Of a DNA stretch of 64,000 nt, positions 1 to 11,683 are shown piece after piece. A program made the position numbers and the translations under genes. The notes below the pieces were generated by a model that made no database searches, was not told the DNA's origin, and worked only from the letters and a program-made list of their open reading frames with translations. How positions within the stretch are numbered: the first letter of the stretch is position 1; each line of letters starts with the position of its first letter. The DNA lies in NCBI GenBank assembly GCA_023078685.1, contig JALGAS010000004.1, positions 3,224,001-3,288,000 on the forward strand. Reading direction: 5' to 3'. This stretch comes from Neopestalotiopsis rosae. Its lineage: Eukaryota > Ascomycota > Sordariomycetes > Amphisphaeriales > Sporocadaceae.

Positions 1-1685
1 AGACTACCGAAGACTGGCTTGCCTTGGTAGAGTCGGATGGGTGGCCGCTAAGAGTTAAAGTAGGAGAGACGGTGGCGACGTTGTGGATTAGAGTTGAAGC
101 ATAGTCGACCGTACCTGATATGGCAGATACGGTAGAATTGCTTGAAAGTGGTAAACGAGAGTGTTTATGGCAGGCTGCGTTGGCAAACGATGGAAGAGAG
201 AGCAGAGCTCCGGCTGAAACTAAAGAAAACAACATTATGAAAGAACGAATGACTACCCGAACACAGCGATTCGAGAGAATGCTAAAGGAATGGACCGTTG
301 AGATGGTTTCGAATTGAGGAGGAAAACCTCTGAAATTATTATACACGCGGGCCGTCGACCATGATGCTCAGTGTCCCGCTCGGCTATAGTGATCTAGATC
401 CCGGGACAAGCCCCGACCGACCTCACTAACACCGAGAGGCATTGCTCGGAAGATGTGGGCTAGACTTTGCGAAGCTCTGAGCGTTGCGACCTGAGATCGC
501 GGACCTGAGATTCGTGAATCCTTCTACCGTAGAATATGTGGAAATACAAGGTTACGCGTATTCATCGACTATTCTTGGAGCTAGCCATCGACTGAACACG
601 AACTCCAAGGCTCCGTTCCGCTGCTAGCGCCAATGCTTGTCAACCCTCCAGCTTTTAGATGACATCCTAATCCGAAAAATTCGAGAGATGTTGTGGATGA
701 ATCAGGAGCAGTGTGGACACCTGCGCAAAGCACTTGGTCCACCGTCTCCCGTATTCGACCTCTCTTCATAGAACCCCATGTCGCGGGGAGGTCCATGGAG
801 GAGGCCTGCATAGGCAGTATGGGACCCACGCATAAATGGGGGGAGATGGATAGCCGCGGCGGAAAGATCTGCAAGATCTGCACAGTTTATTCGGTAGCCG
901 CTGCAATCCAGATCATATCCCACACACATTCCCCTGATTTGCATCTACAAGGATTCAATTGGCCCATTTGTCTTCTCATTATTACTATGATGATTGAACT
1001 TTCTGCAATATCAAAACCATTACCCGTCACTGTAGACTTAATCATCCGTTGGAGCATTTCCGACAAGACCTCCTATTATTTTCGCTTGCATTCGCGTCCA
1101 GATCCACTTAGCTTCCAGCTCTGTCGACTAGTCTCTCAGCGACAAGAGGAAAACACGCAGGAATTCCGACGATACCATTCATAGCGAATGGTCTCGTGTC
1201 AGTGCGCTAGAATCGACTCGACTGAGACTTACCTAACTAAAAATGGACTACCGTTAAGGCCCGTGTGCTCGATAGAGTTCGGAATATCTGCCAAGGCCAA
1301 CGCTGGAGCCATGTTCGGTTACGGCTTCCGGGGTCCCCTAAGCGTCTCCGAAGCGTCGGGTCCTAGTACAATAGTAAAATAAAATGCATTCTGGGCTTTT
1401 GTCGATCAAAGCTTTAATGTGCTGCGGTAGAGCAAATACGATCAATTAGTTCTATGGACGCGTCATCTCAGAGGGAGCGTTCTTGGCATCGCTGAGTCAC
1501 GAGGGCGGAAGTCATACTTCGCAAAGTGTTATCCAGATATATACGCAGCTATTTCATTGCGCGCCTATTGCCAAACCAGATTACTGCAAACTGGCGATAA
1601 CATCACACTCATTTTTTCACCGACTAACTACAAAGTTTTCTTCTCATTCATTCGTTTTATCGTATTTCTCATCTCTTTGTTTACA
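1..1685. other. Intergenic, no supported gene
   Basis: Only short overlapping open frames occur on both strands. None has a recognisable domain or a convincing splice structure. The last part should hold the promoter and 5' leader of the small secreted protein that starts at 1686; a pyrimidine-rich stretch lies at about 1600-1680. Confidence 0.5.
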
Positions 1686-2494
1686 ATGTTTGCCAAAGCC
1701 TTCCTTGTCGTGCCATTTGGCCTTGGCGCTGCAGCGGCTGCCATTCAGGGCAGAGCTACCGTCTCTAATGTCGGTCTTTATGCCTACGCATCATCCTCTT
1801 CGTATGTACTAGATACCTGTGAAACCACTTTGCTTTTCCAGTTTTCAGAAAGACTTTGTCTTTGAGAGTCTCTACACAACTCCATATTCTGTCTCAGAAG
1901 TCAATGTCTAGCTGTTGCCTATCTACCTGTTGCTTGATCGATTCGATACATCTCAATACTGTTTGAAGAGAATGGATTAGCTAACATATTTCTTACCATC
2001 TCGCTAGAGCTGGTATTGGAGGTCTTCCGGTGCAGTACATTGATGGTATATATCTTACTCCTATCTAATCGTCATGTTGAACCTCTGTCTAACATGTGCA
2101 GGCATGGCCTACGTCGTTGACACAAGTGTTGTCACTACCGGGGAGAATGTGACATGTGAGTGTCGTCCTTCTGCAGTATGAAACCTCGATACTAAACAAG
2201 GCAAAAGTCTCGCTCGCGTCCACAACCTTGGCCGCAACCACCACGGACGGTACCGCGAGTCTCTTATACATTCCTTCTACCTCGGGTGCCGTTGGCTTCA
2301 CTTCTCAAGGAAGTAACACCAAGATCACCACGAAGTTTGGTCTATACAGCAACTTGGTTTACAACTATCACGATGGCTCCGTCGAGTCCCTCTTCTACGC
2401 TGAACCCACCGAGACGACCGGCCTGTGGCAGCTTACCTGGGACAGTGACAACACTGATGCTGTTGCTGTAGGCATCAAGGACAACGCACCATAA
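1686..2494 (+). CDS. Small secreted cysteine-free protein
   Basis: A four-exon gene: 1686-1801, 2008-2045, 2102-2155 and 2208-2494. Every join keeps frame, giving 164 residues. The N-terminus (MFAKAFLVVPFGLGAAAAA) is a typical signal peptide with an Ala-rich cleavage region. The mature part is rich in Thr, Ser, Gly and Val, apparently beta-rich, and has no cysteine, unlike most small fungal effectors. Intron 3 is 52 nt with a TACTAAAC-like branch site close to an AAAAG acceptor. I do not recognise a named family. It could be a cell-surface or secreted protein of the size often listed as a candidate effector, but no function is shown by the sequence. Confidence 0.72.
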
Positions 2495-2831
2495 ATTAGG
2501 AGTACTATTTCCTGTTAGCCTGGAGTGTCAGCTCCAAGGCTAGAGTATCTAGTATTTGCAATATGCTTGTTGCTTGATTCCTCGAAATAGGTACTGGCAT
2601 CTTATTTCTTTGATGAAAAGAAAATGCCTGTATGAGGCTATCACAAGGACTATGTGCTGTCACCATGTATTATAAAGACAGAAAGGAAATCAGAGGGGTA
2701 CGGTGAAATTATGTAATATTATCTATATTGCCGTCGAGGCAGTGTGAATTGCAAAACTAGCAGGCCATTCTTTGACAACCAAGATGTGCTTGCAGTATCT
2801 CACGATCTCATGGCTATGGCCATCACTGCAT
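2495..2831. other. Convergent intergenic 3' region
   Basis: Short space between the 3' ends of the small secreted protein gene (+) and the acyltransferase gene (-). It is AT-rich, as expected for 3' untranslated sequence, and no gene is seen. Confidence 0.6.
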
Positions 2832-4337
2832 TTAATTCTCGACACCAAGACCTCTTTGTTCGGCATACCGCGCAAACTCTACGTCCTTCTCCAGCTCGGC
2901 AAAACAGCTCTCCTCGAGGCCGAAGCAAACTTCAACGCCTTCATCTTCGCCAGCATTACGCACCCCTGCTCTGGTAGGAAGTACAAAGAAGAAACCCTCA
3001 AAACCAGGGTTGGGCCACCTCAAAGCCGCCGGCCGACCAAAGCCAAAGTCATGCTTCTGGTAGGACTTCATTGTGTGCCAATCAAATGCCATGACGTCCA
3101 GTGACAGGATCCAATCCATGTCAAGTTCACTGTATCGCATATCACGCGACCCGGCTGCGTACTTGATCAAGTCATTGACATAGTCTGGCGTTATAGAGTT
3201 CGTGCTTGCGCGGATTTGCTGGGCGAGAATGGGCAACGTTGCGTCCAGGTCGCCAAGTACTTGGCCAACAGTCAGAAGTTTTGATATCGGTATGGTAATG
3301 GCGGTACCAATGTATCGCTCGTTAATATTTTGAGCGGCCCGACCTCGCGCATTGACCGCGTGAACGGCCTTTGAAGGCGCATCCGCCGACGGTTTCAGGA
3401 GCGGCGATTTTGCCCTCACCGTCGCTCGCCACATGATTGCGAGAAGAGCATCGTACGTCGATATCCAAGTCCCTGGCTCTAGACCGACGCTACATTTCTC
3501 CTTGAGTTCCTGCAACTTGCTTTTGGGGAAATGCCAAATGCGTGTCTTGACTACAGGCATCTTGAAATCTGCTGGCGGTGGGGCCGGGGGACCATCACGC
3601 ATCTTGATCGTCGGGAACTTGGCGACAAATCCCTCGAGCTCTTCCGCGGTCAACTGCGGTCTCTCCTTTGCTGTCATGATGCTTCTATCGAGCACCTCTG
3701 CAGGTAAGTCACCCAGCCAGTCCGGATCGGCTCCTTTGGCCGTGGTTGCTGCAAAGGAGAAGCGCGACCATGCGTTCAGGAATGCTTCAAAGCCGGGGCC
3801 ATCGCAGACTTGATGCGGGATAGCCAAACCAAGAATGAGACCGCCCTGGATGAAAGTGACTTGTGCTCCGGCTACATTGGGTCCTTCGCTCGAGATATCC
3901 TTGCCGTACGTTGGAATGAAATTCTCCGCAACAAATTGGCGAGGGAGGACCCTGGTAGAGTCGAGGATATGGACAGGAAAGTCATATTTGTCAAGCACAG
4001 AAAACGATGGAATGTCGTCTGCCTCTCTGATGTGCAAGGTCATGGCTGAGTCAGGCCGCCTTTTGACCACGATCCGCTTTGCCTCATTGTCAAAGTGTAA
4101 AGTACTGGTCAAGATAGGATAATCGAACAGAGCGCGCTGGAGGCCTTTCACCAGGTTGTCGACGATGGATTTCTTCTCTCCCTCCGTGGCTTCGGGTAGC
4201 TCGAAGATTTCAATCATTTGCACGTACAGTTTGGGCATGCAATGGTCCATGTCAGATAGTTGAAGAATCTCGTCCGAGCCATCAGACGAGCCCACGGCGC
4301 CTAGAGGTTGTACATGAATCTGCCGAGTATTTTCCAT
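2832..4337 (-). CDS. BAHD-type acyltransferase
   Basis: A single intronless frame of 501 residues, the usual length for fungal members of the transferase family (BAHD / trichothecene O-acetyltransferase-like). It carries the catalytic HxxxD motif as HQVCD (His175, Asp179) and the structural DFGWG-type motif as DFGFG near residue 430. Family knowledge: these cytosolic enzymes move an acyl group from acyl-CoA to a hydroxyl or amine of a secondary metabolite. The ATG at 4335-4337 is the only good start. No polyketide or peptide synthase lies in the window, so the acceptor cannot be inferred. A PTH11-like gene starts about 0.8 kb away and is divergently transcribed. Confidence 0.9.
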   Translation of the reverse strand: MENTRQIHVQPLGAVGSSDGSDEILQLSDMDHCMPKLYVQMIEIFELPEATEGEKKSIVDNLVKGLQRALFDYPILTSTLHFDNEAKRIVVKRRPDSAMTLHIREADDIPSFSVLDKYDFPVHILDSTRVLPRQFVAENFIPTYGKDISSEGPNVAGAQVTFIQGGLILGLAIPHQVCDGPGFEAFLNAWSRFSFAATTAKGADPDWLGDLPAEVLDRSIMTAKERPQLTAEELEGFVAKFPTIKMRDGPPAPPPADFKMPVVKTRIWHFPKSKLQELKEKCSVGLEPGTWISTYDALLAIMWRATVRAKSPLLKPSADAPSKAVHAVNARGRAAQNINERYIGTAITIPISKLLTVGQVLGDLDATLPILAQQIRASTNSITPDYVNDLIKYAAGSRDMRYSELDMDWILSLDVMAFDWHTMKSYQKHDFGFGRPAALRWPNPGFEGFFFVLPTRAGVRNAGEDEGVEVCFGLEESCFAELEKDVEFARYAEQRGLGVEN

Positions 4338-5133
4338 GGTTGACTCAAGACGGTATTCTGATACTCGTTGTCTTGAAAAGATATATGCTGAGATTCAATG
4401 GCGCAATGAGAGACTCTCCTGTTGGATTGCAAAATGAGGGATAATTCTCAGGCAAAGTAAAATGAAACAGACCGCTGCATCATATGGCGCAGCTCAAGGG
4501 ACTTATGTGATTTATTCGGAAAAGTTATTCCAATCTCAGGGGCGACATAACTTGAATACATGGAGAAATGGAGACTTGTACTGCTCCATACAATTCTAAT
4601 CACGTCGGTACGTTTATAGAATATGATCGGCCCGGTGTGGATCAAAAACCGTTGGATGGAGTAAAATCCACCACAACCCCCAGTCTAGTTGGTGAATGCC
4701 GTACGATATCGTCTCTCAGCGTCTCTTCCGGTGCCGCGAGGATCCAGCCAGGGCCTGTTCCGTCGTTCCAGGGCTCCATAACAATGGACCTTCCCCCATG
4801 CGCATGCGTCTCCCGACCCACACAATTGCCTGTTTTAAATGCATTCTTGATGTTGGCTGCATCATGTCTCCTGTCGCAGGCTCTGGGTTATCCAAAAATC
4901 TCTCGCTTAGCACCTTTCGGCCATGCGACACCGAGGTCATTCAGGATGATCTCCAAAAGGGCTCTACCAAGTCGAGCTAACAAGGGATTCAACCCTGCGG
5001 GTAGAAACTTCTGCAACATTGAAATAATTGAAGCAGGTCCATAATGTGAAGCTTCTCCCGTGCGTGAGAAAATTCGCGTCCGAGTTAGTCTTCCCTCTTG
5101 ACTTGTTTGTGTGAACTCATTCAGGACTTGGGG
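4338..5133. other. Divergent promoter region
   Basis: Lies between the starts of the acyltransferase (-) and the PTH11-like receptor (+), so it should hold both promoters. Short open frames here show no recognisable domain. Confidence 0.5.
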
Positions 5134-6487
5134 ATGGCTGACGCGAGCGCCCAGTCTGTTGTCTTAGAAGGGTTCCCTCTGCTGATCATTGTCATCATAT
5201 CGATATCCCTTATCTTTACTATTTTAAGCGTTGGTATTCGAACTTATATGCGACTAGCTGATCAAGTTTTCGGCCTCGATGATGGGTTAATTTTGGCAGG
5301 CTTGGTATGATCTGACTCTCCCGTTCCTGCGGATATTTCTCAAGAGTCAAGTCGAGATCTAACAGCACTAGGTCGTATACGTTGTGGACATTGCTCTTGC
5401 ACTCCGTGGCGTTTCCGTCGGTATAGGCTCGAAGAACGATCGACTGAACTCTTGGTTGCAATCCGAGGCCGAGAAGTACTACATAATATGGATCACACTT
5501 TATGTTGGTAAGTGTGTGTTTTCTTTGGCTCGATGCAATTATAAGATAACGATGACTGACACCTATAAATTACAGCCACCGTAGCCCTAATCAAGTCCTC
5601 CGTATGCACCACACTCACACGAATCGCTACCCAATCGCATAACTCTATTCGAATCGCCATATGGATGCTACTTGGCCTCACTTGGGCATCGTTCTGTGTC
5701 ACATTTTTTGGCATTCTGACATTTTGTCGACCCGTGGAGGCAAATTGGAACACGGCACTTGTTGCGGAAGGTCGCGCATCATGTGCTAGCACCGAGGCTC
5801 TCATAGGCATAAGCCAGACCAACACGGGAACTTCTGTCGCAACAGATATAGGCTGCATGGTTCTGCCAGGTTTACTACTGTGGAAGACACAGATGAAGAC
5901 AAAAGCCAAGCTTCAAGTCTTTGGTTTACTGTCTGTTGCATCTGTGTGAGTGTTTCATATGTGACGCCTATGCGATCAAGACTGTCGTATTGACTAACGA
6001 CTTAAAGTGCTTCGTTGACAACCATTTGTCGCGCACCTTTCATTCAGAGATACAGACATCCAGAGGATAATCTGATGTGTAAGATACCGACAAAATATGG
6101 TTTGAAGTGTCACGAGACTGACAATGTCTAGACTATATTGGCTACATCGTACTCTTGTCTTGCGTGGAGGTTGGGGTTGGCTGCGTTGCTGCTTGCTTAC
6201 CCTCGACGCTTAGCTTCTATCTGCGCATGCGCGGGAAGAAGCAGGAGAGCCCAGGAAATACCCAAAACGCAAAATCTCTGGTCACCTTTGGCGGCGGTGT
6301 CGTAGGAGGAAGTGGTCGTAAACAGAGCAAACGAGGAATATTCAGTACTGGGAGGACAAATACGACTACGTGTACAAGCACTCGGGAATGGGAACGATTA
6401 CACGATGCTGACTCTGGTCGAGGGATCAGAGCAGATTATGCATATGCAGTCGAATTGGAACCTGTGAAGAGGGCGCCAAACGAATAA
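5134..6487 (+). CDS. PTH11-like rhodopsin-domain integral membrane protein
   Basis: Five exons (5134-5304, 5372-5507, 5576-5945, 6008-6078, 6132-6487) join in frame to about 367 residues. Seven hydrophobic segments are visible. The layout matches the fungal rhodopsin (SAT4/PTH11-type) family: short N-terminus, a polar (R)xxDD-type turn (LADQVFGLDDGL) after TM1, a cysteine-containing extracellular loop between TM3 and TM5, and a long hydrophilic Ser/Thr/Arg-rich cytoplasmic tail. Relatives act as G-protein-coupled-receptor-like surface sensors, but many have no known ligand. There is no CFEM domain at the N-terminus. All introns are 52-68 nt with standard donors. Confidence 0.85.
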
Positions 6488-7955
6488 ACGTAACAACCGA
6501 CATTTCATAGGGTATAGCAACAATATTCAGAATGTCTTTTCCTTGAGCTCATGTGACTTCTATTTGGCCATGATGCGCAACAACACCCGACTCGCATTGC
6601 GCCGATCGCTTCGAGCTGTGCCGCATAGCAGCCGCCCCTAAGCAGAGCACAGGCCGAATCCAGGAGTTACGACCCCCGCGGCTTTCATCTGGTCCAATGG
6701 CGGGAATGATTTGCATGCATCCTTTTCAGTTCAAAACCAATGTGTGCGTGTATTCCGAAATGAGCAATAATGTATTCCACGCGCGCAGGCTTTGGGCCAA
6801 TGTTTGAATTGCTACGTCGGCAAGACTACAATCTACGTTCATACAACGCTGTTGTGGAGAAGCGGGTTTAGGGTGCTTGGGGGCGCTTTGCAGGGTGCTC
6901 AGCACAGAGAGCCGCGGGACCCGTAGATGTTGCGACAATCCTAGACTTTGCCTCAATCAATCGTGACTAAGGTCTTCATTTCACGGTACTGGTGAAGAGC
7001 GCGAGCATAGAAGTTTGATGCGCCGGAATAACAAACTATTAAGTGCGACGTTAAAGCCCGACTTCATGGGTGACGTGGAGTGGCATAACCTAGCTTATTT
7101 CCCATCGCACCTGACGCGTGTTCCGAAGCGCAGCTTGCACGCAACTAGAATTAACACAGCAGGCGTCAAAGCAACGACACACGGCATGCAGTGCGGGAAA
7201 GTCGCAAAGCCGGCATGATTTACTGTATGCTTTTCGACCTCTGATCGCAACGTCCAGGCCATATCCCACGACGCCCTCGACAGAGCAGATCATGACATGG
7301 AAGTTGTCGTCGCGTACTTGCGACATGCTGTGCAGAGACTGCTGCAAGCTGTACTGCCGAGATAAGTCAAGTGCCAGCTTTCAGAGAAACAAAAGAAAGA
7401 GTGTATGCATCATGGCAGCAAAAGCTAGGCAGGAAGATATAATCATAGATGAATGCTGGATGAAGAAGGTGGTGGTGCTTTGTTTTCAATTTATGGTAGT
7501 GCTTCACTAGTGCTCCATACGTTCCCTTTCAGGCCTTGCCTTTTGCATGGGGGGACGCTATGACAGCTCTGACTCTTAGCTACCGAAACACAATTGCTGG
7601 TACGGCAACGTATACATTTAAAAAGCCATAGTGCTACTGTCAGTCAATCGATTGGGCAGGTACGAATCCATTTGGCTGAGGTTGGTGGTTGCGGAAGGTG
7701 CGATATAGTATAGACACCATACCCACCATATAGCAGAAAGCCCAGGATCAACATCATTTCAATCCAATCACCTGCAAGGTCAATTTCTAAGGCATTAGAA
7801 TTGATTGCCATTGTATTGAACTGAGACATCAACACGTAGGCAACAGTGTAGCGATCACGTTCGGTGTACAAGTATCCACATAACATTCTCAACATGATCG
7901 ATCATATTGATGATTGTGACGGCATATCCGACAGCTACGATTCTAACTAATCACT
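6488..7955. other. Intergenic, no supported gene
   Basis: About 1.5 kb between the 3' ends of the PTH11-like gene and the KGG-type gene. Several open frames of 60-130 codons overlap on both strands without domains or signal peptides. I see no transposon or RNA gene. Confidence 0.5.
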
Positions 7956-8445
7956 TCAGTTGTTCCCTTTAACACGACGATCGGGCTCGCCTGACTTGGT
8001 AAGACCTTGGTGTTCTGGTGTGGAAAAAAGGCGTGTTAGCAATTGATCATATCACGGCTTCGATATGTGAAGTCATTGTCACGACTGAAGAACGGCTCCA
8101 ATGATTGGGGAGCCGTGACAACAGTGGCAGAGAAGTCAAAATGAATAACGGTGATCTACTTACCAGTGGGCTTGTAGTCACCACCCTGGGCTGAGGAGTC
8201 TGATCCGAGGCCACCGCTACCGCTGGTGTGTCCGCCCTTCTTTCCAGCCTCATGAGGATCAACCTTGCCGTGAGCAAACTCTCCAGTGCCAACACGCTTG
8301 TCCTGGCTCCCATCTAATTTCTTGCCATCGTGCTCTAACGGGGAAAATTTTGATTAGCAAAACAATGACATTGGCGAGGCCAGGGTGCAGGGCTGATGTG
8401 ACGATGATTGGAGATGAGCTCACCAGTGGGCTTGTAGTCAGACAT
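7956..8445 (-). CDS. Small KGG-type stress/conidiation protein
   Basis: Three exons on the minus strand (8424-8445, 8164-8334, 7956-8014) join in frame to 83 residues, too small and split to show as one open frame. The product is extremely hydrophilic and Gly/Lys/Asp-rich, with a KKGG core (HEAGKKGGH) like the KGG/con-10-type stress-induced proteins of fungi. The opening motif DYKPTEH recurs at the exon 2/exon 3 join, so the protein begins and ends with a similar block (DYKPTEH...G...KRV / DYKPTEH...G...RRV). Both copies are built across an intron inserted at the same codon, which suggests an internal exon duplication. Predicted disordered and cytosolic; function unknown beyond association of the family with stress and sporulation. 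Confidence 0.78.
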
Positions 8446-9557
8446 GGTGATGATGGATTGAGACGGTAGGTCTTGTGTAATTTGTTGTTTATGTTTGTAA
8501 AGTGATGGAGAGGCGAATGTGTGAAGTGTGAATGACGAGGAAAAGTGCTTTAGAGGGAGGATTTCACGACATTATATACACATATCTCCATGCCTAGTTA
8601 CACCTCAGAACTCCTTCAATCCTTTGTTTCTACGACGATAGTACAGAACAACACATCGAGCGATCTACCAAAGTCAACGACGTCAGTATTTCCGTCATGA
8701 TATGTCACGAAGGTCTTTGTTTCGAGTCTGCGGAACTAGGTTCCAGAAGCAATATCACGCTGTGTGAAGTATTCAAGAGCGTCAACGGCTGAGGGCTAGC
8801 TCCGAATCTCTAATCTGTACCGAGAGTATGCAAAAAGTCTTACGGACCTTTCCGCAGGCACCGTGAATGCGCAGCGGAGAGCAATATCAATGTGCCGTCG
8901 GCAATTGATGACTACGAGTGCAGGAGATACTCGTGGGCGTCATGGACTTGTCGCGCAATGGGCAACAGAATTCAATCGCATTTAGTCGTTCAAGTGGGTA
9001 CATACTGATTTCGAACTGCGTCCATCTGGACGAGAATGGTCAGTGCCATAGCTTTGGCATGCACGGAAGTGATGATGTTTACATTTGAGCACCAACTCTA
9101 AATTGATCTCATCAACACTGTCAACACTGTTGCTTCTTTTTGCGGGGAGAGCTAGCGCTCAAGGTGAGCGGAGAAAAGAAAGTAGTGCATCAATGCGGCG
9201 CTCATCAGTGGGTCGCAGCATGCCAGTTACCGGAGAGATTCGTCCGGGGATGTCGATGATCATTGTTCTCTTTTGTGACGATTTCATGATTCAAACAAGC
9301 TTTACATTGATCAGAATGAAATCCAGAGCTTTTCAGTTGCAATGCGGCTGCATTGCAGAATGTCATGTCCATGCAAAACCATGTCGCGGGGGCAGAAATG
9401 CTATGAAGTACGGGGCACGTCTCAATGCAGCGGCTCGGCTCCAAGTACCAAAGTCTGGGGCTTAGGGCAAGCCATCGACCCGCCAGCTGGTAAACTTAGA
9501 ACCACCGCGATGGGCCAGCTTTGCTCCATAGTCCACGGTACGCGTTGTTCTCTTCTG
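8446..9557. other. Intergenic, promoter of KGG-type gene
   Basis: About 1.1 kb upstream of the KGG-type gene and downstream of the MFS transporter. A pyrimidine-rich TATA-containing stretch (tatataca near 8573) lies about 130 nt upstream of the KGG start codon. A signal-peptide-like frame near 9085-9180 has no ATG and no continuation, so it was not called. Confidence 0.5.
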
Positions 9558-11683
9558 CTAGGCCACCTGAGGTTCGCCCTGTCCATGTCGACTGTGCATT
9601 TTTGCCAGCCAAGAGCCAGCCATCCTTGTACGAATCTTTTTACCCCAGATCAAGAAGACAACAAGAACAATATTGTTGGCAATCAGAACAGCTGCAAAGA
9701 TTCCCGAAATGACGACCGCGTAACCCGTCTCCAACACCCAGTCCAACACGTTCACCGAGAGCCCAAAGCTGATGGCTTGTTTTCCGATATTCATAGCAAT
9801 GAGCATTTCGGCCGTCTTGGAAGTATAAGAATCCACAGCGTAGGCAAGAGCAAAAGAGAAGAAGAAGTACGCGGACCATTGAGTCAATGCGGCCCCAATA
9901 AAGTACCCTATCCAGTGAAGGTTGTGCTCACAAGTGAGGCCATAGAGGATCAGGCCGACAGGCGCAAGGATCATGGCTGGTAACATGACTGGGAGTCTCA
10001 TCTCTGCTTCACGGATGCCATTGTTACGTCGCGTCAGCCGAGCAGCTAAGAGGTCGGAACTTGGTGCAAAAGGTACTGCCAGAACAAAACCGATGAGAGT
10101 TGCCAGGGCAATGAGCCCGGAGGATTGCTACTCGTGAGTTAACAGTGAGAACCTCGAAGATAAAGCATCCTGTATATGCGTACCTCTGACCAGTTGTACG
10201 GAGGACTTGTAAGTTTGATCGGTGCAGTGCTGTAGATTATCAGTGTCCATAATAACACAACCCAAGACACGATCTTGTTCAATGGCGAGGAACTGAATCC
10301 AAAAGATACATACTAATTGAAGACAAAAGCACCCAAGCCGATGTAGATACCAAAACTTGTGATCACCCAGAGGACCTGAGGTACAAGGAAGTAGGTAAAG
10401 GACCTCACAATTGTCTTGAAGAATGGTACATCGGGATCGTATCGTCCTTTGAATCCGAGGGTTTTGATGAAAGGAGTTCGCGTCGGGATTGCGCTCGTCA
10501 CATGCGTCACATGCTCCAAATTGTCTTGCGAAGCCTTCTCTCCAGCTTCAGACTGATAGGCGCTGCTCCGTGTAGGTAATGCCGCCTGGTGCGCCGCTCG
10601 ATCATACGAAGATTCCTCGACGAAAAGGAAAGTCAAGACCAGCAGTGTCGCCGCGAATGCGAGGACTACGTAGAAGAATAGTCGCCAGGAGTATGGTTCG
10701 ATGAGAAGATGGGAACTCGCTACTGGGGCCACCGCCCCCAGGCAGATGGCAACTGGCGATTTTCGTATTAGCATGTGCCGAATTGAAACAGTTCTTTATG
10801 GCATGTTATACATACATGAGTATAGAGCGATCTGCCTGCCTCGTTCGTGAAGAAAGAAAATATCGTTACTAGCAAGTCGAGAATGGTGAGCTTCGTTCCT
10901 TATGGTAACGTTTCGCGTGTTGATGCTATCCCGTTACTTACACCAATTGCACAGGAATTGCCTCGCAAATACCAGAGCCAAAAGATGCAAAGACTCTGGC
11001 CACCATAAGACCAGTAAAATCATTTGCTTGCGAAGCGCCAATGATCCCAACGACAAACTGAATGAGTCATTAGCAGATACGCAACCATGAAAGCCGCTAT
11101 CGGTACTTACAAATAGCATCGACGAAAGCATCACAGGCCTCCGTCCGAATTTCAGATAAAGTGGGACTAGAAGAAGAGATCCAAACCCGAATGCGAGATT
11201 GGGATAAGATATCAATCCAGACGCCGCAGCTGGCGTGACATTGAAAAGCTCGGAGTACAAGGTAATATATGGCGATGGACCGACTAGGAACGCATTTCCA
11301 AGGAACGAGTATGCGCAGCAAATGAAGAGAATCATGCGCTTCTTCCAAGTCGGCCACTGCTTGGAGTCAGACTGACTTTCAAGGAGATTTGGAGAATTCC
11401 CTTACTTGTAAAGGATCGTTGGGGTCGTTGGCGGGCACTGGGAACAATGCCTGGCCCAGCGCTGTATCATCGCCCTCTGAACGTCGTGGCAAAGTCAGTG
11501 AGGGTTCAAGTTCTCACCAAGTGCTTGACTTACCAACTACTTGGAGATTCACAGTCCCCGGAATTGATCCTTCATGGGCATGGCTTTTGTGCGTCAGTTA
11601 AAGTTGGATGTTCCCCGCGTCATTCAATTGTGGCCGGCTTACCTGTGTACCAGATGCCTCTCGGCAGTTGAAACTGCAGCCAT
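9558..11683 (-). CDS. MFS transporter, DHA1-type (HOL1-like)
   Basis: A multi-exon gene read leftward from ATG 11683. The first exons are 11643-11683, 11534-11583, 11406-11476 and from 11355 onward; at least four more introns follow, down to stop 9558-9560. The cytosolic N-terminus contains EGSIPGTVNL and PNDPLQWPTWKK, hallmarks of the fungal DHA1 subgroup that includes HOL1-like transporters, ending just before TM1. Twelve membrane segments are expected. The motif-A region reads LKFGRRP between TM2 and TM3, and a large polar loop lies between TM6 and TM7. Family role: proton-coupled export or import of small molecules across the plasma membrane; the substrate cannot be told. Internal exon borders are less certain than the N-terminal ones. 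Confidence 0.85.

Noticed and set aside
9085..9465. Signal-peptide-like open frame (secreted protein candidate)
   Set aside because: The frame begins at TTG, no ATG is available, and the sequence after the hydrophobic stretch loses protein-like character with no plausible splice continuation.
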